Source: Candidatus Zhuqueibacterota bacterium (GTDB lineage Bacteria; BS750m-G25). Taken from it: a stretch of 13,644 nt of DNA. A program made the translations under genes and the position numbers. The stretch lies in the NCBI GenBank assembly GCA_016783505.1, contig JADHWK010000058.1, positions 1 through 13,644 on the forward strand, written 5' to 3'. Below, piece after piece: positions 1-6,405 of the stretch. Numbering within the stretch: the first letter of the stretch is position 1; each line of letters starts with the position of its first letter. The notes below the pieces were generated by a model. The model was not told where the DNA came from. It ran no database searches and saw only the letters and a list, made by a program, of their open reading frames with translations.

Positions 1-4
1 AAAA

Positions 5-1942
5 ATGCGCTGTAGAAAATTTTTCTATTGTTTGTTCATCCTGGCCTTCATTTTTTCCGGTCAGAATGGGTGGGGGAAGACCGAGGATGAGGTTTTAGGG
101 ATCATCAAAAACGCCCCGGGAGCGATAGAATATCCCGAGGCCGGGGCTCTGTATCTGCTTGTGGAAAAAAGGGTTACCATTGATGATCAAGGGCGGGAGT
201 TTAAGGAAACGCATTCCCTGATCAAGATCCTGCAGGACCGGGCCCGGGATAGCTACTGCAACCAGAGGGTGAAGTTTGACGGCGAGAAACAGCGGGTCAT
301 CGTTGAGGTTGCCCGAACCCACAGACCCGACGGCTCCATCGCCCTGCCGGAGGAGGATGCCATTATGGAGTTGTCCCATCCCGAGGCGGCCCAAGCCCCC
401 TTCTACTCCAACGCCCGGCTTCAGGTGGTGGCCTTCCCGGCCATCGAACCGGGGGCGGTGATGGAATTCATATATCGGATTGAGCCTAAAGAAGGGGTGG
501 AAGAAGAGGAGGACAAATACAAATATTTCAACGGTGAGATAATCTTCCAGACCACCGAACCCATCCTTGAAAAAAGCCTCAGCCTTTCCGTCCCAACCCA
601 CCGAAAGGTTAGCTATCGGATGTTGAACAGCGATTCAGAGCCGGTAGTGACCACCGAGGATGGCACCACCACCTATTCTTGGCAGTTTCGGGATTGCGAG
701 CAGATCATAACTGAGCCGGGAATGGTCCCCATTCCCAACCTTGCCCCCCGGCTATTGTATTCGTCCCTGGAGGACTGGGATGACCTTGGAGGCTGGTTTC
801 GGGATCAATATTTCGATAAGTTGTCAGGAGATCAGACCGTTCGGGAGCGCGTCAAAACCATCACGGAGGGGTTGACATCTACGGATGATAAGATCAGGGC
901 CATCAGTTTTTACCTGATTAAGGAGGTGCGGACGGTGTGGTTGGGGTTGGGGAACACCGGGTATGAGCCGACCCTGGCCCCCAAAATCCTGGCCAATAAA
1001 TACGGGGATCGGATGGACAAAACCGTGCTTTATCTGTCTATGCTGAGGGAGATCGGCGTCCAGGGGTTCCCCGCCTTTGTGAACCATGCCCGGGTGGACT
1101 TCGTGGACCTGCCGGCCATCAAACAATTCAACGACCTTTTAGTTTACCTTCCTCAGGAATCCGGTGATGGGTTATGGATTGATCTGACCGGCGAGACCAC
1201 CGAATACGGCGTCCTTCCCGATGAGGAGGCCGGGCAGCGGGTGTTCGTGGTGACCCCAGAAGAGGCTTATGTGACCCAATCCCCTGAACAGAACGGAGCA
1301 GTGAACTTTACCAATACGGTGATGAAGCTAACACTGGATAAGGAGGGTAACCTGTCGGGCAGTGTCTATTCCGAAGTGAACGGGGTAACCGATGCCCGGA
1401 CCCGGGGGGTTCTGAAGGATAAGAAGGATCAAGAGTTGAAGATGTATTTTGAGCGGCTGGCGAATGGGCTGAAACAGGGCACCAAAATGATTTCCTATGA
1501 TCTGCCCGACCTGAAAAAACTGGATGAGGATGCCTGGGTGAAGATGGAATTTCACTGTGACCGCTACGCCTTCCGTCAGGGGGACATCCTGCTGTTCGAG
1601 GTCCCCGGCAACCCCTTCGGGTTTACCTACGCTGGATTTAACCCCTCCCTGCCCACCGTTCGCCATCCGGCCCTGGTTCGCTCCACCACGGTTTCTGAAA
1701 GGGAGATTGAAGTTGACTTTCCCGAAGGGCTTAAGGTGGGGTATCTCCCCGAAAGCCTCCTCGTCGAAAACGACTTCATGAAGTTGGAAATGCAGACCCG
1801 AAGGGAAGGTTCCAAAATTGTGATTAAAAAGACGGTGACCTGGAAGCGAGGGGTGATCAACCCCGATGGGTATCCCCGGTTGAAGAAAGAATACACGGAT
1901 TTCGTTTTACCGAAGAACCGTTTGATTATCTTTGAAATGTGA
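5..1942 (+). CDS. Exported DUF3857 / transglutaminase-like protein, probably catalytically dead
   Basis: This 645-residue protein starts with a signal peptide (basic MRCRK, then a hydrophobic stretch to about residue 20), so it is probably exported. Residues about 50-240 resemble DUF3857, including the 'ARTHRPDGSI' segment and an 'AIEPGAVMEFIYRI' segment. Residues about 285-410 resemble the transglutaminase-like core that normally follows it. In that family the nucleophile lies in 'YGDCKDK' and the catalytic His in 'FNHA'; here the matching stretches read YGDRMDK (R336) and FNDLLV (D377), while the Asp of 'WIDLT' (D393) is kept. I infer a pseudoenzyme with a binding or structural role. The rest, to residue 645, is beta-rich and not recognised. 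Only 4 nt lie upstream, so no ribosome binding site is visible and an earlier start cannot be excluded, though the signal peptide fits ATG at 5. The gene is clearly real; its function is unknown. Confidence 0.88.
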   Translation: MRCRKFFYCLFILAFIFSGQNGWGKTEDEVLGIIKNAPGAIEYPEAGALYLLVEKRVTIDDQGREFKETHSLIKILQDRARDSYCNQRVKFDGEKQRVIVEVARTHRPDGSIALPEEDAIMELSHPEAAQAPFYSNARLQVVAFPAIEPGAVMEFIYRIEPKEGVEEEEDKYKYFNGEIIFQTTEPILEKSLSLSVPTHRKVSYRMLNSDSEPVVTTEDGTTTYSWQFRDCEQIITEPGMVPIPNLAPRLLYSSLEDWDDLGGWFRDQYFDKLSGDQTVRERVKTITEGLTSTDDKIRAISFYLIKEVRTVWLGLGNTGYEPTLAPKILANKYGDRMDKTVLYLSMLREIGVQGFPAFVNHARVDFVDLPAIKQFNDLLVYLPQESGDGLWIDLTGETTEYGVLPDEEAGQRVFVVTPEEAYVTQSPEQNGAVNFTNTVMKLTLDKEGNLSGSVYSEVNGVTDARTRGVLKDKKDQELKMYFERLANGLKQGTKMISYDLPDLKKLDEDAWVKMEFHCDRYAFRQGDILLFEVPGNPFGFTYAGFNPSLPTVRHPALVRSTTVSEREIEVDFPEGLKVGYLPESLLVENDFMKLEMQTRREGSKIVIKKTVTWKRGVINPDGYPRLKKEYTDFVLPKNRLIIFEM

Positions 1943-2030
1943 GGTTTAGTGAAAGCCTAGCGCGGCAAAATTTTTATTGCACTTTTATAATTAAACACTA
2001 ACCGAAGGTTCGCCGTGGCGAAAAAATACT

Positions 2031-2060
2031 GAATTGTTGATTGTTAATTGCTAATTGTTA
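2031..2060. repeat. Degenerate 7-bp tandem repeat in the spacer before ddl
   Basis: Four 7-nt units read GAATTGT, TGATTGT, TAATTGC, TAATTGT, consensus TAATTGT. Just before them, at 2009-2022, lies a small inverted repeat (TTCGCC-GT-GGCGAA). The rest of the 1943-2196 spacer holds the hairpin at 2085-2102 and no open frame of note. No convincing promoter was found: a TTGACA at 2144-2149 has no matching -10 box at a normal distance. Confidence 0.6.
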
Positions 2061-2084
2061 GAACCTGGGCTCCAGCAGCAATCA

Positions 2085-2102
2085 GTCCCGAGCATTCGGG
2101 AC
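2085..2102. repeat. TCCCGA/TCGGGA hairpin repeat, copy 1
   Basis: This 18-nt element has 7-bp arms GTCCCGA and TCGGGAC around GCAT. It is flanked on the left by CAGCAATCA (2076-2084) and on the right by AATCAGCAATCA (2103-2114), so the hairpin interrupts a short direct repeat as if inserted. Copy 3 at 6060-6077 has the same length and arms and differs only at three central bases. It is not followed by a T tract, so it does not look like an intrinsic terminator. Confidence 0.7.
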
Positions 2103-2196
2103 AATCAGCAATCATTTCAGTGTCATTCGGTGTTCTTCAGTGTTTGACAGAATAATTCCTTTGCACAAAAAACAAAGATTTTATGGTAATATTATA

Positions 2197-3306
2197 ATGT
2201 CAAAACTAAGGGTGGGCATTCTTTTCGGGGGCAGGTCCTGTGAGCACGAGGTATCCCTGCAGTCGGCGCGGTCGGTGGTGGAGGCGTTGGATAAGGATAA
2301 ATACGAAGTACTGTTGATCGGAATTTCCAAGGAAGGGAAATGGCTGGTCTCGTCAAGAGCGCTGGAATACCTTAAAGAGGGTAAATTGGATGGAGGGGGT
2401 CAACCTATGGTGATGCTGAATTATCCCGCTTCTAAAAGCCTGGTCAAAATTCAAGATGAAACCATCGCCCCCTCCCGGGCCGGGGAGAAGGTTGATGTGG
2501 TTTTTCCCCTGCTGCACGGGCCCTTCGGGGAGGACGGCACGGTGCAGGGTCTTTTGGAACTGGCCGATGTCCCGTATGTGGGGGCCGGAGTTATGGCCTC
2601 GGCGGTGGGGATGGACAAAGGGATCATGAAGATGGTATTTAAGGCACATAATTTACCTATTCTGGACTTTATGGTGTTGAAAAGGGGGGATTGGGAGGGG
2701 GGACGGGATAAAATTTTGGTGGACATTGGGAAAGAATTTGATTATCCCCTGTTTATAAAGCCGTGCAACTTGGGGTCCAGCGTGGGGATCAGCAAAGTTC
2801 ATAACTTTTCCGAGTTGGCCCCGGCTCTGAACCTGGCGGCGCAGTACGATCGGAAGATGATTATCGAGCAAGGGGGGATCAACTGCCGGGAGATCGAGGC
2901 CTCCGTCCTGGGCAACGATGATCCCATCGTCTCTGTCCCCGGTGAAATTATCCCCTGCAATGAATTCTACGATTACGACGCTAAGTATATTGACGAAAAT
3001 TCCCAATTGATCATTCCGGCTGATCTTCCCATAAAAACCATCGAAGAGATTCAACAGATCGCCGTCAAGGCCTTCAAGGCCGTGGACTGCGCCGGGATGG
3101 CCAGGGTGGATTTTTTAGTCCAGAGGGAAACCCATGAAATCTACCTGAGCGAGGTCAACACCATCCCTGGTTTCACCAAGATAAGCATGTATCCCAAACT
3201 CTGGGAGGCCAGCGGGATCAGCTATACCGAACTGATCAGCCGCTTGATAGAGCTGGCCATTGAAAGGCACCGGGATAAGAAGAAGTCCATTACATCTTAC
3301 CGGTGA
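2197..3306 (+). CDS. ddl: D-alanine--D-alanine ligase
   Basis: This cytoplasmic ATP-grasp enzyme joins two D-alanines to make the dipeptide for peptidoglycan precursors. I chose ATG at 2197 (369 residues) because the family N-terminus begins there (MSKLRVGILFGG, then EHEVSLQSA); the GTG at 2140 would add 19 residues that do not resemble the family. Visible motifs are HGPFGEDGTVQG (H107 onward, central domain), KPCNLGSSVGIS (K188 onward, ATP-binding loop), EFYDYDAKY (Y258, Y260) and SEVNTIPGFT (E319, N321, Mg-binding and C-terminal loop). The YDYDAKY omega-loop is that of true D-Ala-D-Ala ligases rather than VanA-type D-Ala-D-Lac ligases. No strong Shine-Dalgarno is visible. It stands apart from other cell-wall genes here. 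The downstream AT-rich cassette begins 23 nt after its stop and could be read from the same transcript. Confidence 0.97.
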   Translation: MSKLRVGILFGGRSCEHEVSLQSARSVVEALDKDKYEVLLIGISKEGKWLVSSRALEYLKEGKLDGGGQPMVMLNYPASKSLVKIQDETIAPSRAGEKVDVVFPLLHGPFGEDGTVQGLLELADVPYVGAGVMASAVGMDKGIMKMVFKAHNLPILDFMVLKRGDWEGGRDKILVDIGKEFDYPLFIKPCNLGSSVGISKVHNFSELAPALNLAAQYDRKMIIEQGGINCREIEASVLGNDDPIVSVPGEIIPCNEFYDYDAKYIDENSQLIIPADLPIKTIEEIQQIAVKAFKAVDCAGMARVDFLVQRETHEIYLSEVNTIPGFTKISMYPKLWEASGISYTELISRLIELAIERHRDKKKSITSYR

Positions 3307-3329
3307 CGCATAAAGTGAGAAGGTGATAT

Positions 3330-3521
3330 ATGTCCAATCAAAAAGTAAGTTTCAAAACTGAAAAAGAGCTCCAAGTGGCAATCTTGCAAGAAAAAGCAAG
3401 AGGAACTCCTGACTTAGAAATCGGTCAGAAATATGGGGTTATATTTAGATATATTGAGCGACCTAATACCATATTGCAAGGACTCAATATTAGTTCCTTG
3501 AAAGAAGGTGATTTATCATGA
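3330..3521 (+). CDS. Small putative helix-turn-helix protein, first gene of the AT-rich cassette
   Basis: This 63-residue protein has no family I can name. It is charged and helical, and residues about 26-45 (TPDLEIGQKYGVIFRYIERP) have the spacing of a helix-turn-helix, with a 'D-E-I-G-x-K-Y-G-V' core, so DNA binding is a fair guess. The start has a good Shine-Dalgarno (GAGAAGGTGAT, just upstream), and nearly the same string, AGAAGGTGAT, precedes the next gene. Its stop overlaps the next start as ATGA (3518-3521), which implies translational coupling. Base composition drops sharply in GC relative to ddl, 23 nt upstream, suggesting acquired DNA. It might be a regulator or antitoxin-like partner of the 258-residue protein; that is inference. 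Confidence 0.72.
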   Translation: MSNQKVSFKTEKELQVAILQEKARGTPDLEIGQKYGVIFRYIERPNTILQGLNISSLKEGDLS

Positions 3522-4294
3522 AAGAAGAGAAATTCACTTGGAAAGATATTGTGAGAAATGCTTTATTAGAATTAGAGGGCCAAGGTCATTTATCTGAGAT
3601 TAATGAGATAGTAGAGGGCCACCCTAAAACTAAAACTAATCCTACATGGCAGGATACTATCCGAAGGGTAGTAAGGCAATATAAGATATTCGAGCCAGTA
3701 CCACCAGAAAGAAGTGGTATTTATAAAGTTGTAGAAGAAATTTCAATAAAACCTGAGTCACAGTGCTTTACCGAGAAACCAGAAATTGATCACGGGATTG
3801 CTCAAGGAATGTTAGTTACACTCGGAAAAACTTATGGATACGAAACCTATGTGCCTCCACATGATCAGACTATTAGAATTTTTCAAGGTAAACCGTTAAG
3901 AGATTTCTTAACGGTCTCCGACTGCACCGATATTTTTAGGGGTCCTAACTTGGCAAAGATTAGAGAAATAGATTCTCTATGGTTTGATGAAGATGATTAC
4001 GGGTTATTTCCAGTTTACGCCTTTGAAGTAGAGGAAACAACAAGAGTAAAATCTGGTTTGGATAGGCTATTAAAAATACCAAGAAGATTTCCTGCTCGAT
4101 TTTTTGTTGTTGGTCCGAGCACAAAAGAGAAAGATTTATTTGAGCAGTATATTAACCAGACACCATTTAGAGACTTTAGAGGTAGATTTAACTTTAGGTT
4201 TTATAAAGAGTTAGAAGAATTGTATAACTCTGCATTGGTTCATAATGACCAGCGAGAACAATTTGGAATCATTGAAAGGTGGAGGCAACCATGA
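3518..4294 (+). CDS. Winged-helix (HARE-HTH-like) plus PD-(D/E)XK-like nuclease candidate
   Basis: This 258-residue protein appears to have two domains. Residues about 5-72 (starting FTWKDIVRNALLELEG, then a conserved-looking 'TWQDTIRRVVRQ' helix) resemble the HARE-HTH / winged-helix module found in restriction and chromatin proteins. Residues about 95-245 contain an acidic pattern, EIDSLWF (D152) followed by FEVEETTRVKSGLDRL (E170, E172, K178) and then a beta strand ARFFVVGP. This D...ExE arrangement and the 'EVE-x-T-x2-V-x-SGL-x-RL' block are like restriction-endonuclease-fold proteins. I therefore infer a DNA-binding nuclease or nuclease-like effector; catalysis is not shown. The start has AAGGTG upstream and overlaps the previous stop (ATGA); its own stop overlaps the next start the same way (4291-4294). 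A cytoplasmic location is expected, as no signal or membrane segment is seen. Confidence 0.82.
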   Translation: MKEEKFTWKDIVRNALLELEGQGHLSEINEIVEGHPKTKTNPTWQDTIRRVVRQYKIFEPVPPERSGIYKVVEEISIKPESQCFTEKPEIDHGIAQGMLVTLGKTYGYETYVPPHDQTIRIFQGKPLRDFLTVSDCTDIFRGPNLAKIREIDSLWFDEDDYGLFPVYAFEVEETTRVKSGLDRLLKIPRRFPARFFVVGPSTKEKDLFEQYINQTPFRDFRGRFNFRFYKELEELYNSALVHNDQREQFGIIERWRQP

Positions 4295-4464
4295 AGTCTA
4301 TAATAACAATTAGATGTTTATGCGGTAGAGAAGTTATACTCAAACTTGTTGGCGGACAGTACCAAGATACATACCAGGCGGAATGCGATTGTGGCCGTAA
4401 GTGGTCTTTAGAAGAACAGTCGGAAGCGATTGCAGAATTATCTGATGAAAACTATGTAAACTAA
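4291..4464 (+). CDS. Small CxC...CxC zinc-ribbon protein
   Basis: This 57-residue protein carries two knuckles, C9-L-C11-G and C32-D-C34-G, about 20 residues apart, as in a zinc ribbon. The two halves before and after the knuckles are short beta-type stretches ending in an acidic tail. ATG at 4291 is preferred over GTG at 4279 because GGTGGAGG (4278-4285) lies 5 nt before it and because the ATGA overlap with the upstream stop repeats the arrangement at 3518. It is the third coupled gene of the cassette. Zinc binding is inferred from the cysteine spacing; the partner or target is unknown. It could be a nucleic-acid-binding accessory subunit. Confidence 0.7.
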   Translation: MKSIITIRCLCGREVILKLVGGQYQDTYQAECDCGRKWSLEEQSEAIAELSDENYVN

Positions 4465-4528
4465 TGTAAAATTCAGAGAACCAAACAAGCGAGAACGCAC
4501 CCCTGCCCATGTCCACTCGATTGTAGAA

Positions 4529-4852
4529 ATGTATGTCAAGTATGCCTTTAACCCTCAACTAACCTTAAAATTAAAGGAGCATATCTTGTCAATGCTTGCT
4601 TCGATTAAACCAGTAAATTCTTTTCCGCCAAGTCTTCAATATTTTAGACCTGAGCATATCGAACCATTCAAAGATTTAGATAGAGTTGGGGAGTTTACAG
4701 TTGAGTTTATTCTTGTTGTTACCGAACTTATGGCAATACAGGAGAAAACGAATTATCCAAAAGGTTCTCTAACCGAGAGTTTATATAGGGATTTTGAAGT
4801 GAAAGATAGGTTCCAAGTGATACAAAAAGCGGTATTAAAAAGACTAAGGTGA
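4529..4852 (+). CDS. Unknown 107-residue protein; true start uncertain
   Basis: I do not recognise this gene. The predicted protein is helical with mixed charge (MYVKYAFNPQLTLKLKEHI at the start, KAVLKRLR at the end), with no membrane segment. ATG at 4529 lacks a Shine-Dalgarno. The same frame stays open back to 4460, and the extra 23 codons (N-V-K-F-R-E-P-N-K-R-E-R-T-P-A-H-V-H-S-I-V-E) look like coding sequence, but contain no ATG, GTG or TTG. The only nearby in-frame ATG, at 4454, is followed at once by TAA. Either a rare start codon is used or a small deletion or sequencing error removed the start. It follows the zinc-ribbon gene directly and shares its AT-rich composition, so it is probably the fourth gene of the cassette. 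Confidence 0.55.
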   Translation: MYVKYAFNPQLTLKLKEHILSMLASIKPVNSFPPSLQYFRPEHIEPFKDLDRVGEFTVEFILVVTELMAIQEKTNYPKGSLTESLYRDFEVKDRFQVIQKAVLKRLR

Positions 4853-4855
4853 AGG

Positions 4856-4978
4856 ATGTGTTCAGAAATTCCGCTGCTTCCCCTAGCACCTTTTGAAAGG
4901 CCAAAGTCCTCCCGACAAGTCGGGATCGGGACTTCCGCTACGCTTCAGCAAGAAAAAGATATCTATTTTCCCGAATAA
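4856..4978 (+). pseudogene. Short 40-codon ORF, probably a gene start cut by a hairpin repeat
   Basis: ATG at 4856 lies 3 nt after the previous stop, with AAGGTG upstream. The first 16 codons (MCSEIPLLPLAPFERP) look like a genuine protein start that I cannot assign. From codon 17 the frame passes through the compound hairpin repeat at 4904-4934 and ends at TAA 4976-4978. The likeliest reading is a fifth cassette gene truncated when the repeat arrived or when sequence to its right was lost. It may still be translated as a 40-residue peptide, but that is uncertain. Confidence 0.35.
4904..4934. repeat. TCCCGA/TCGGGA hairpin repeat, copy 2 (compound)
   Basis: The inner hairpin is TCCCGAC-AA-GTCGGGA (4910-4925). 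An outer pair, AAGTCC (4904-4909) with GGACTT (4929-4934), encloses it with a TCG bulge. It shares the TCCCGA core with the elements at 2085 and 6060. It lies inside the 40-codon ORF, is GC-rich against an AT-rich background, and is not followed by a T tract. Confidence 0.65.
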
Positions 4979-5271
4979 TATCAACTTTTTCCTATCCGGT
5001 CCTAAGACGGGTCACTACCAGGTCTGGCGTTCTTTGAAATATACATAAAATACTTAACTTTAACACATAAACCTCTTCCTCCGTTTCGGAAGTTTAGGGA
5101 ATATTGGCGGCAAATGGATCATGTTAGCCTGATGAAGTTTCATGGCAACAAAAACCAAATGCAATTGAACTTGGCATTGATCATTATCTCAATCTCCCTG
5201 AGAAAAGGCTGAACGGAGTGATTGCAATATAACCGAAAAGTCACAAGTTACTCGCGATAGAAAGGAAGATA
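4979..5271 (+). other. Gene-free stretch with possible coding debris
   Basis: No intact gene is seen here. It holds the first copy of a 30-nt direct repeat (5009-5038). Two open stretches look like remnants. One frame runs from 5006 to a TGA at 5210-5212 and contains KFREYWRQMDHVS. The other, from 5128 to TAA 5230-5232, reads PDEVSWQQKPNAIELGIDHY and continues to NGVIAI. They sit in different frames and meet near 5125, consistent with one small gene broken by a frameshift. I cannot assign a family. A short inverted repeat ATGAA-GT-TTCAT lies at 5132-5143. Confidence 0.35.
5009..5038 (+). repeat. 30-nt imperfect direct repeat, left copy
   Basis: Left and right copies (5009-5038 and 5586-5615) agree at 25 of 30 positions by hand alignment; both start GGGTCACT and end TTCTTTGAA. 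Together they bracket about 550 nt holding the coding debris and the 88-codon gene. No function is assigned. Confidence 0.6.
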
Positions 5272-5538
5272 TTGAGACTAGGAACGCATCTATTGGTGCT
5301 AAAGCATAGTAATGACGATGTATTTCTAGAATATCATCTTGATTGTATTTACAACAAAGTCTTTAGTGTTATGGAGGATATTAAAGTGGACAATAAGGAT
5401 TTTGAGAATGTCAGATACTTCTTTTCTCTCGCACTGGAAGATTATTTCGGTGATAAAGAAGAGCTAATGGACATGGCAGACATCACAGAAGAGACGTTAC
5501 AAGATTTTTTTGAGATGGAATTCCAAACTGCGGCGTAG
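5272..5538 (+). CDS. Unknown acidic 88-residue protein
   Basis: This small protein is not recognised. It begins at TTG 5272, supported by AGGAAG (5263-5268) upstream; there is no in-frame stop between 5233 and the start and no better start codon. The N-terminal third (RLGTHLLVLKHSNDDVFLEY) looks like beta strands; the remainder is helical and acidic, ending EETLQDFFEMEFQTAA. It has no signal peptide, cysteine motif or membrane segment. It is AT-rich like the island genes to its left and lies between the two copies of the 30-nt direct repeat. It could be the last cargo gene of the island or a small regulatory or immunity-type protein; neither is demonstrated. Confidence 0.55.
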   Translation: MRLGTHLLVLKHSNDDVFLEYHLDCIYNKVFSVMEDIKVDNKDFENVRYFFSLALEDYFGDKEELMDMADITEETLQDFFEMEFQTAA

Positions 5539-5585
5539 TTTGATGGTAACTTCATCACCTTATAATGTTACAAAAGAATATGATA

Positions 5586-5615
5586 GGGTCACTGACAGGT
5601 TGGGCATTCTTTGAA
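5586..5615 (+). repeat. 30-nt imperfect direct repeat, right copy
   Basis: This copy matches the one at 5009-5038 at 25 of 30 positions. It is followed by a TTGACA (5625-5630) and lies about 100 nt upstream of the RRM gene, so it may mark the right edge of the AT-rich island or belong to the leader of that gene. Confidence 0.6.
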
Positions 5616-5706
5616 TTAAATTAGTTGACATCTACTTCCCAACCTTATTCGGGACTCAAAGCACAGAGACGTAAGGCGAAATTCCGGTATAAATGTTCAA
5701 GATAAA

Positions 5707-5714
5707 AAGGAGGT
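5707..5714 (+). promoter_or_regulatory. Strong ribosome binding site of the RRM gene
   Basis: AAGGAGGT lies 4-5 nt before ATG 5719 and is the closest match to an ideal Shine-Dalgarno in the window. It fixes the start of the RRM protein and suggests high expression. Confidence 0.85.
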
Positions 5715-5718
5715 CAGA

Positions 5719-6024
5719 ATGAATATCTACGTGGGAAATTTGTCGCGTCAGGTCACCGAAGAGGATTTGCAACAGGCTTTTGAGGCCTTCGGGAAGGTCG
5801 AATCCGTCAAAATTATTAAGGACATGTTCAGCGGCGAATCAAGAGGGTTCGGATTCGTGGAGATGCCCGCTAAAGCTGAAGCCCAGGCCGCGATCAATGG
5901 TATGAACGGCAAGGAACTGAAGGACCGAGTCCTTAACGTAAATGAGGCTCGCCCTCGCTCCGAAGGCCGTCGGGGTGGAGGAGGACGAGGCGGAGGAAGA
6001 CAGGGTGGTGGGCGGCGCTGGTAG
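5719..6024 (+). CDS. Single-RRM RNA-binding protein with glycine-rich tail
   Basis: This 101-residue protein is a one-domain RNA recognition motif. RNP2 is IYVGNL (residues 3-8) and RNP1 is RGFGFVEM (residues 42-49), with the usual aromatic residues at Y4, F44 and F46. Residues about 82-101 form an Arg/Gly tail (GRRGGGGRGGGRQGGGRRW), as in bacterial and cyanobacterial Rbp proteins related to plant glycine-rich RNA-binding proteins. Such proteins bind single-stranded RNA in the cytoplasm and are often induced by cold; induction here is only inferred. The gene is monocistronic as far as can be seen: about 180 nt precede it and about 510 nt follow. GC rises again here relative to the AT-rich island, so this is probably core chromosome. 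Confidence 0.95.
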   Translation: MNIYVGNLSRQVTEEDLQQAFEAFGKVESVKIIKDMFSGESRGFGFVEMPAKAEAQAAINGMNGKELKDRVLNVNEARPRSEGRRGGGGRGGGRQGGGRRW

Positions 6025-6051
6025 GTGGCATTCGGACATAATAGAGCCCGC

Positions 6052-6086
6052 CTGCCATAGTCCCGAAGCTTCGGGACGGCTGGCAG
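6052..6086. repeat. TCCCGA/TCGGGA palindrome, copy 3, with outer CTGCCA/TGGCAG arms
   Basis: The core GTCCCGAAGCTTCGGGAC (6060-6077) is an exact 18-nt palindrome. Outer arms CTGCCA (6052-6057) and TGGCAG (6081-6086) extend the foldable stem. It lies 27 nt after the RRM stop. It could stabilise or end the RRM transcript, but no T tract follows, so a REP-like repeat is more likely than a classic terminator. Confidence 0.7.
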
Positions 6087-6405
6087 ATCATAGTAGAACT
6101 TTGCCTAACCCCATTTGAAAGAACAAATTTATGTCAAAAATATAAACCTTCTCGAAAAAAGGCGTTTCGCTTTCATTTCAATCACATTGGAGCACTCTTT
6201 AAATCGGTATTATTTTTAGGGATAATAGGGAGAGAACGGATTCATTACTGGAACCTTTTTTTCTGGTCTTTGTTCAGGCATCCACGACTTTTCCCATTGG
6301 CGATTACTTTTGCGGTCTACGGATTCCATTTTCGAAAGGTTTTTGAAAATTACTGAAATTTATAATGACAAAAAGATTTGCCTTGCATAGCATAAAAGTT
6401 TCCTC

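Noticed and set aside
95-601. Long minus-strand frame inside the DUF3857 gene, and similar frames inside the other large genes
   Set aside because: They lie wholly within well-supported genes, have no family resemblance and are expected by chance opposite GC-rich coding sequence.
2140-2196. GTG at 2140 as the start of ddl
   Set aside because: The 19 added residues do not resemble the Ddl N-terminus, no ribosome binding site precedes GTG, and the stretch is repeat-rich spacer sequence.
2144-2198. TTGACA (2144-2149) and TATAAT (2193-2198) as the ddl promoter
   Set aside because: The spacing is far too long (43 nt) and the TATAAT overlaps the ATG.
3330-4294. First two cassette genes as a classical type II toxin-antitoxin pair
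   Set aside because: The overlap and small-plus-large order fit, but the second protein is large for a toxin, resembles no toxin family I know, and two further genes belong to the unit.
5009-5615. The TTCTTTGAA-ending repeats as CRISPR leader sequences
   Set aside because: The string recalls some CRISPR leaders, but no repeat-spacer array and no cas gene is present in the window.
6060-6077. Palindrome after the RRM gene as an intrinsic terminator
   Set aside because: The stem is strong but no T tract follows, and the same core occurs at 2085 and 4904 in unrelated contexts, favouring a dispersed repeat.
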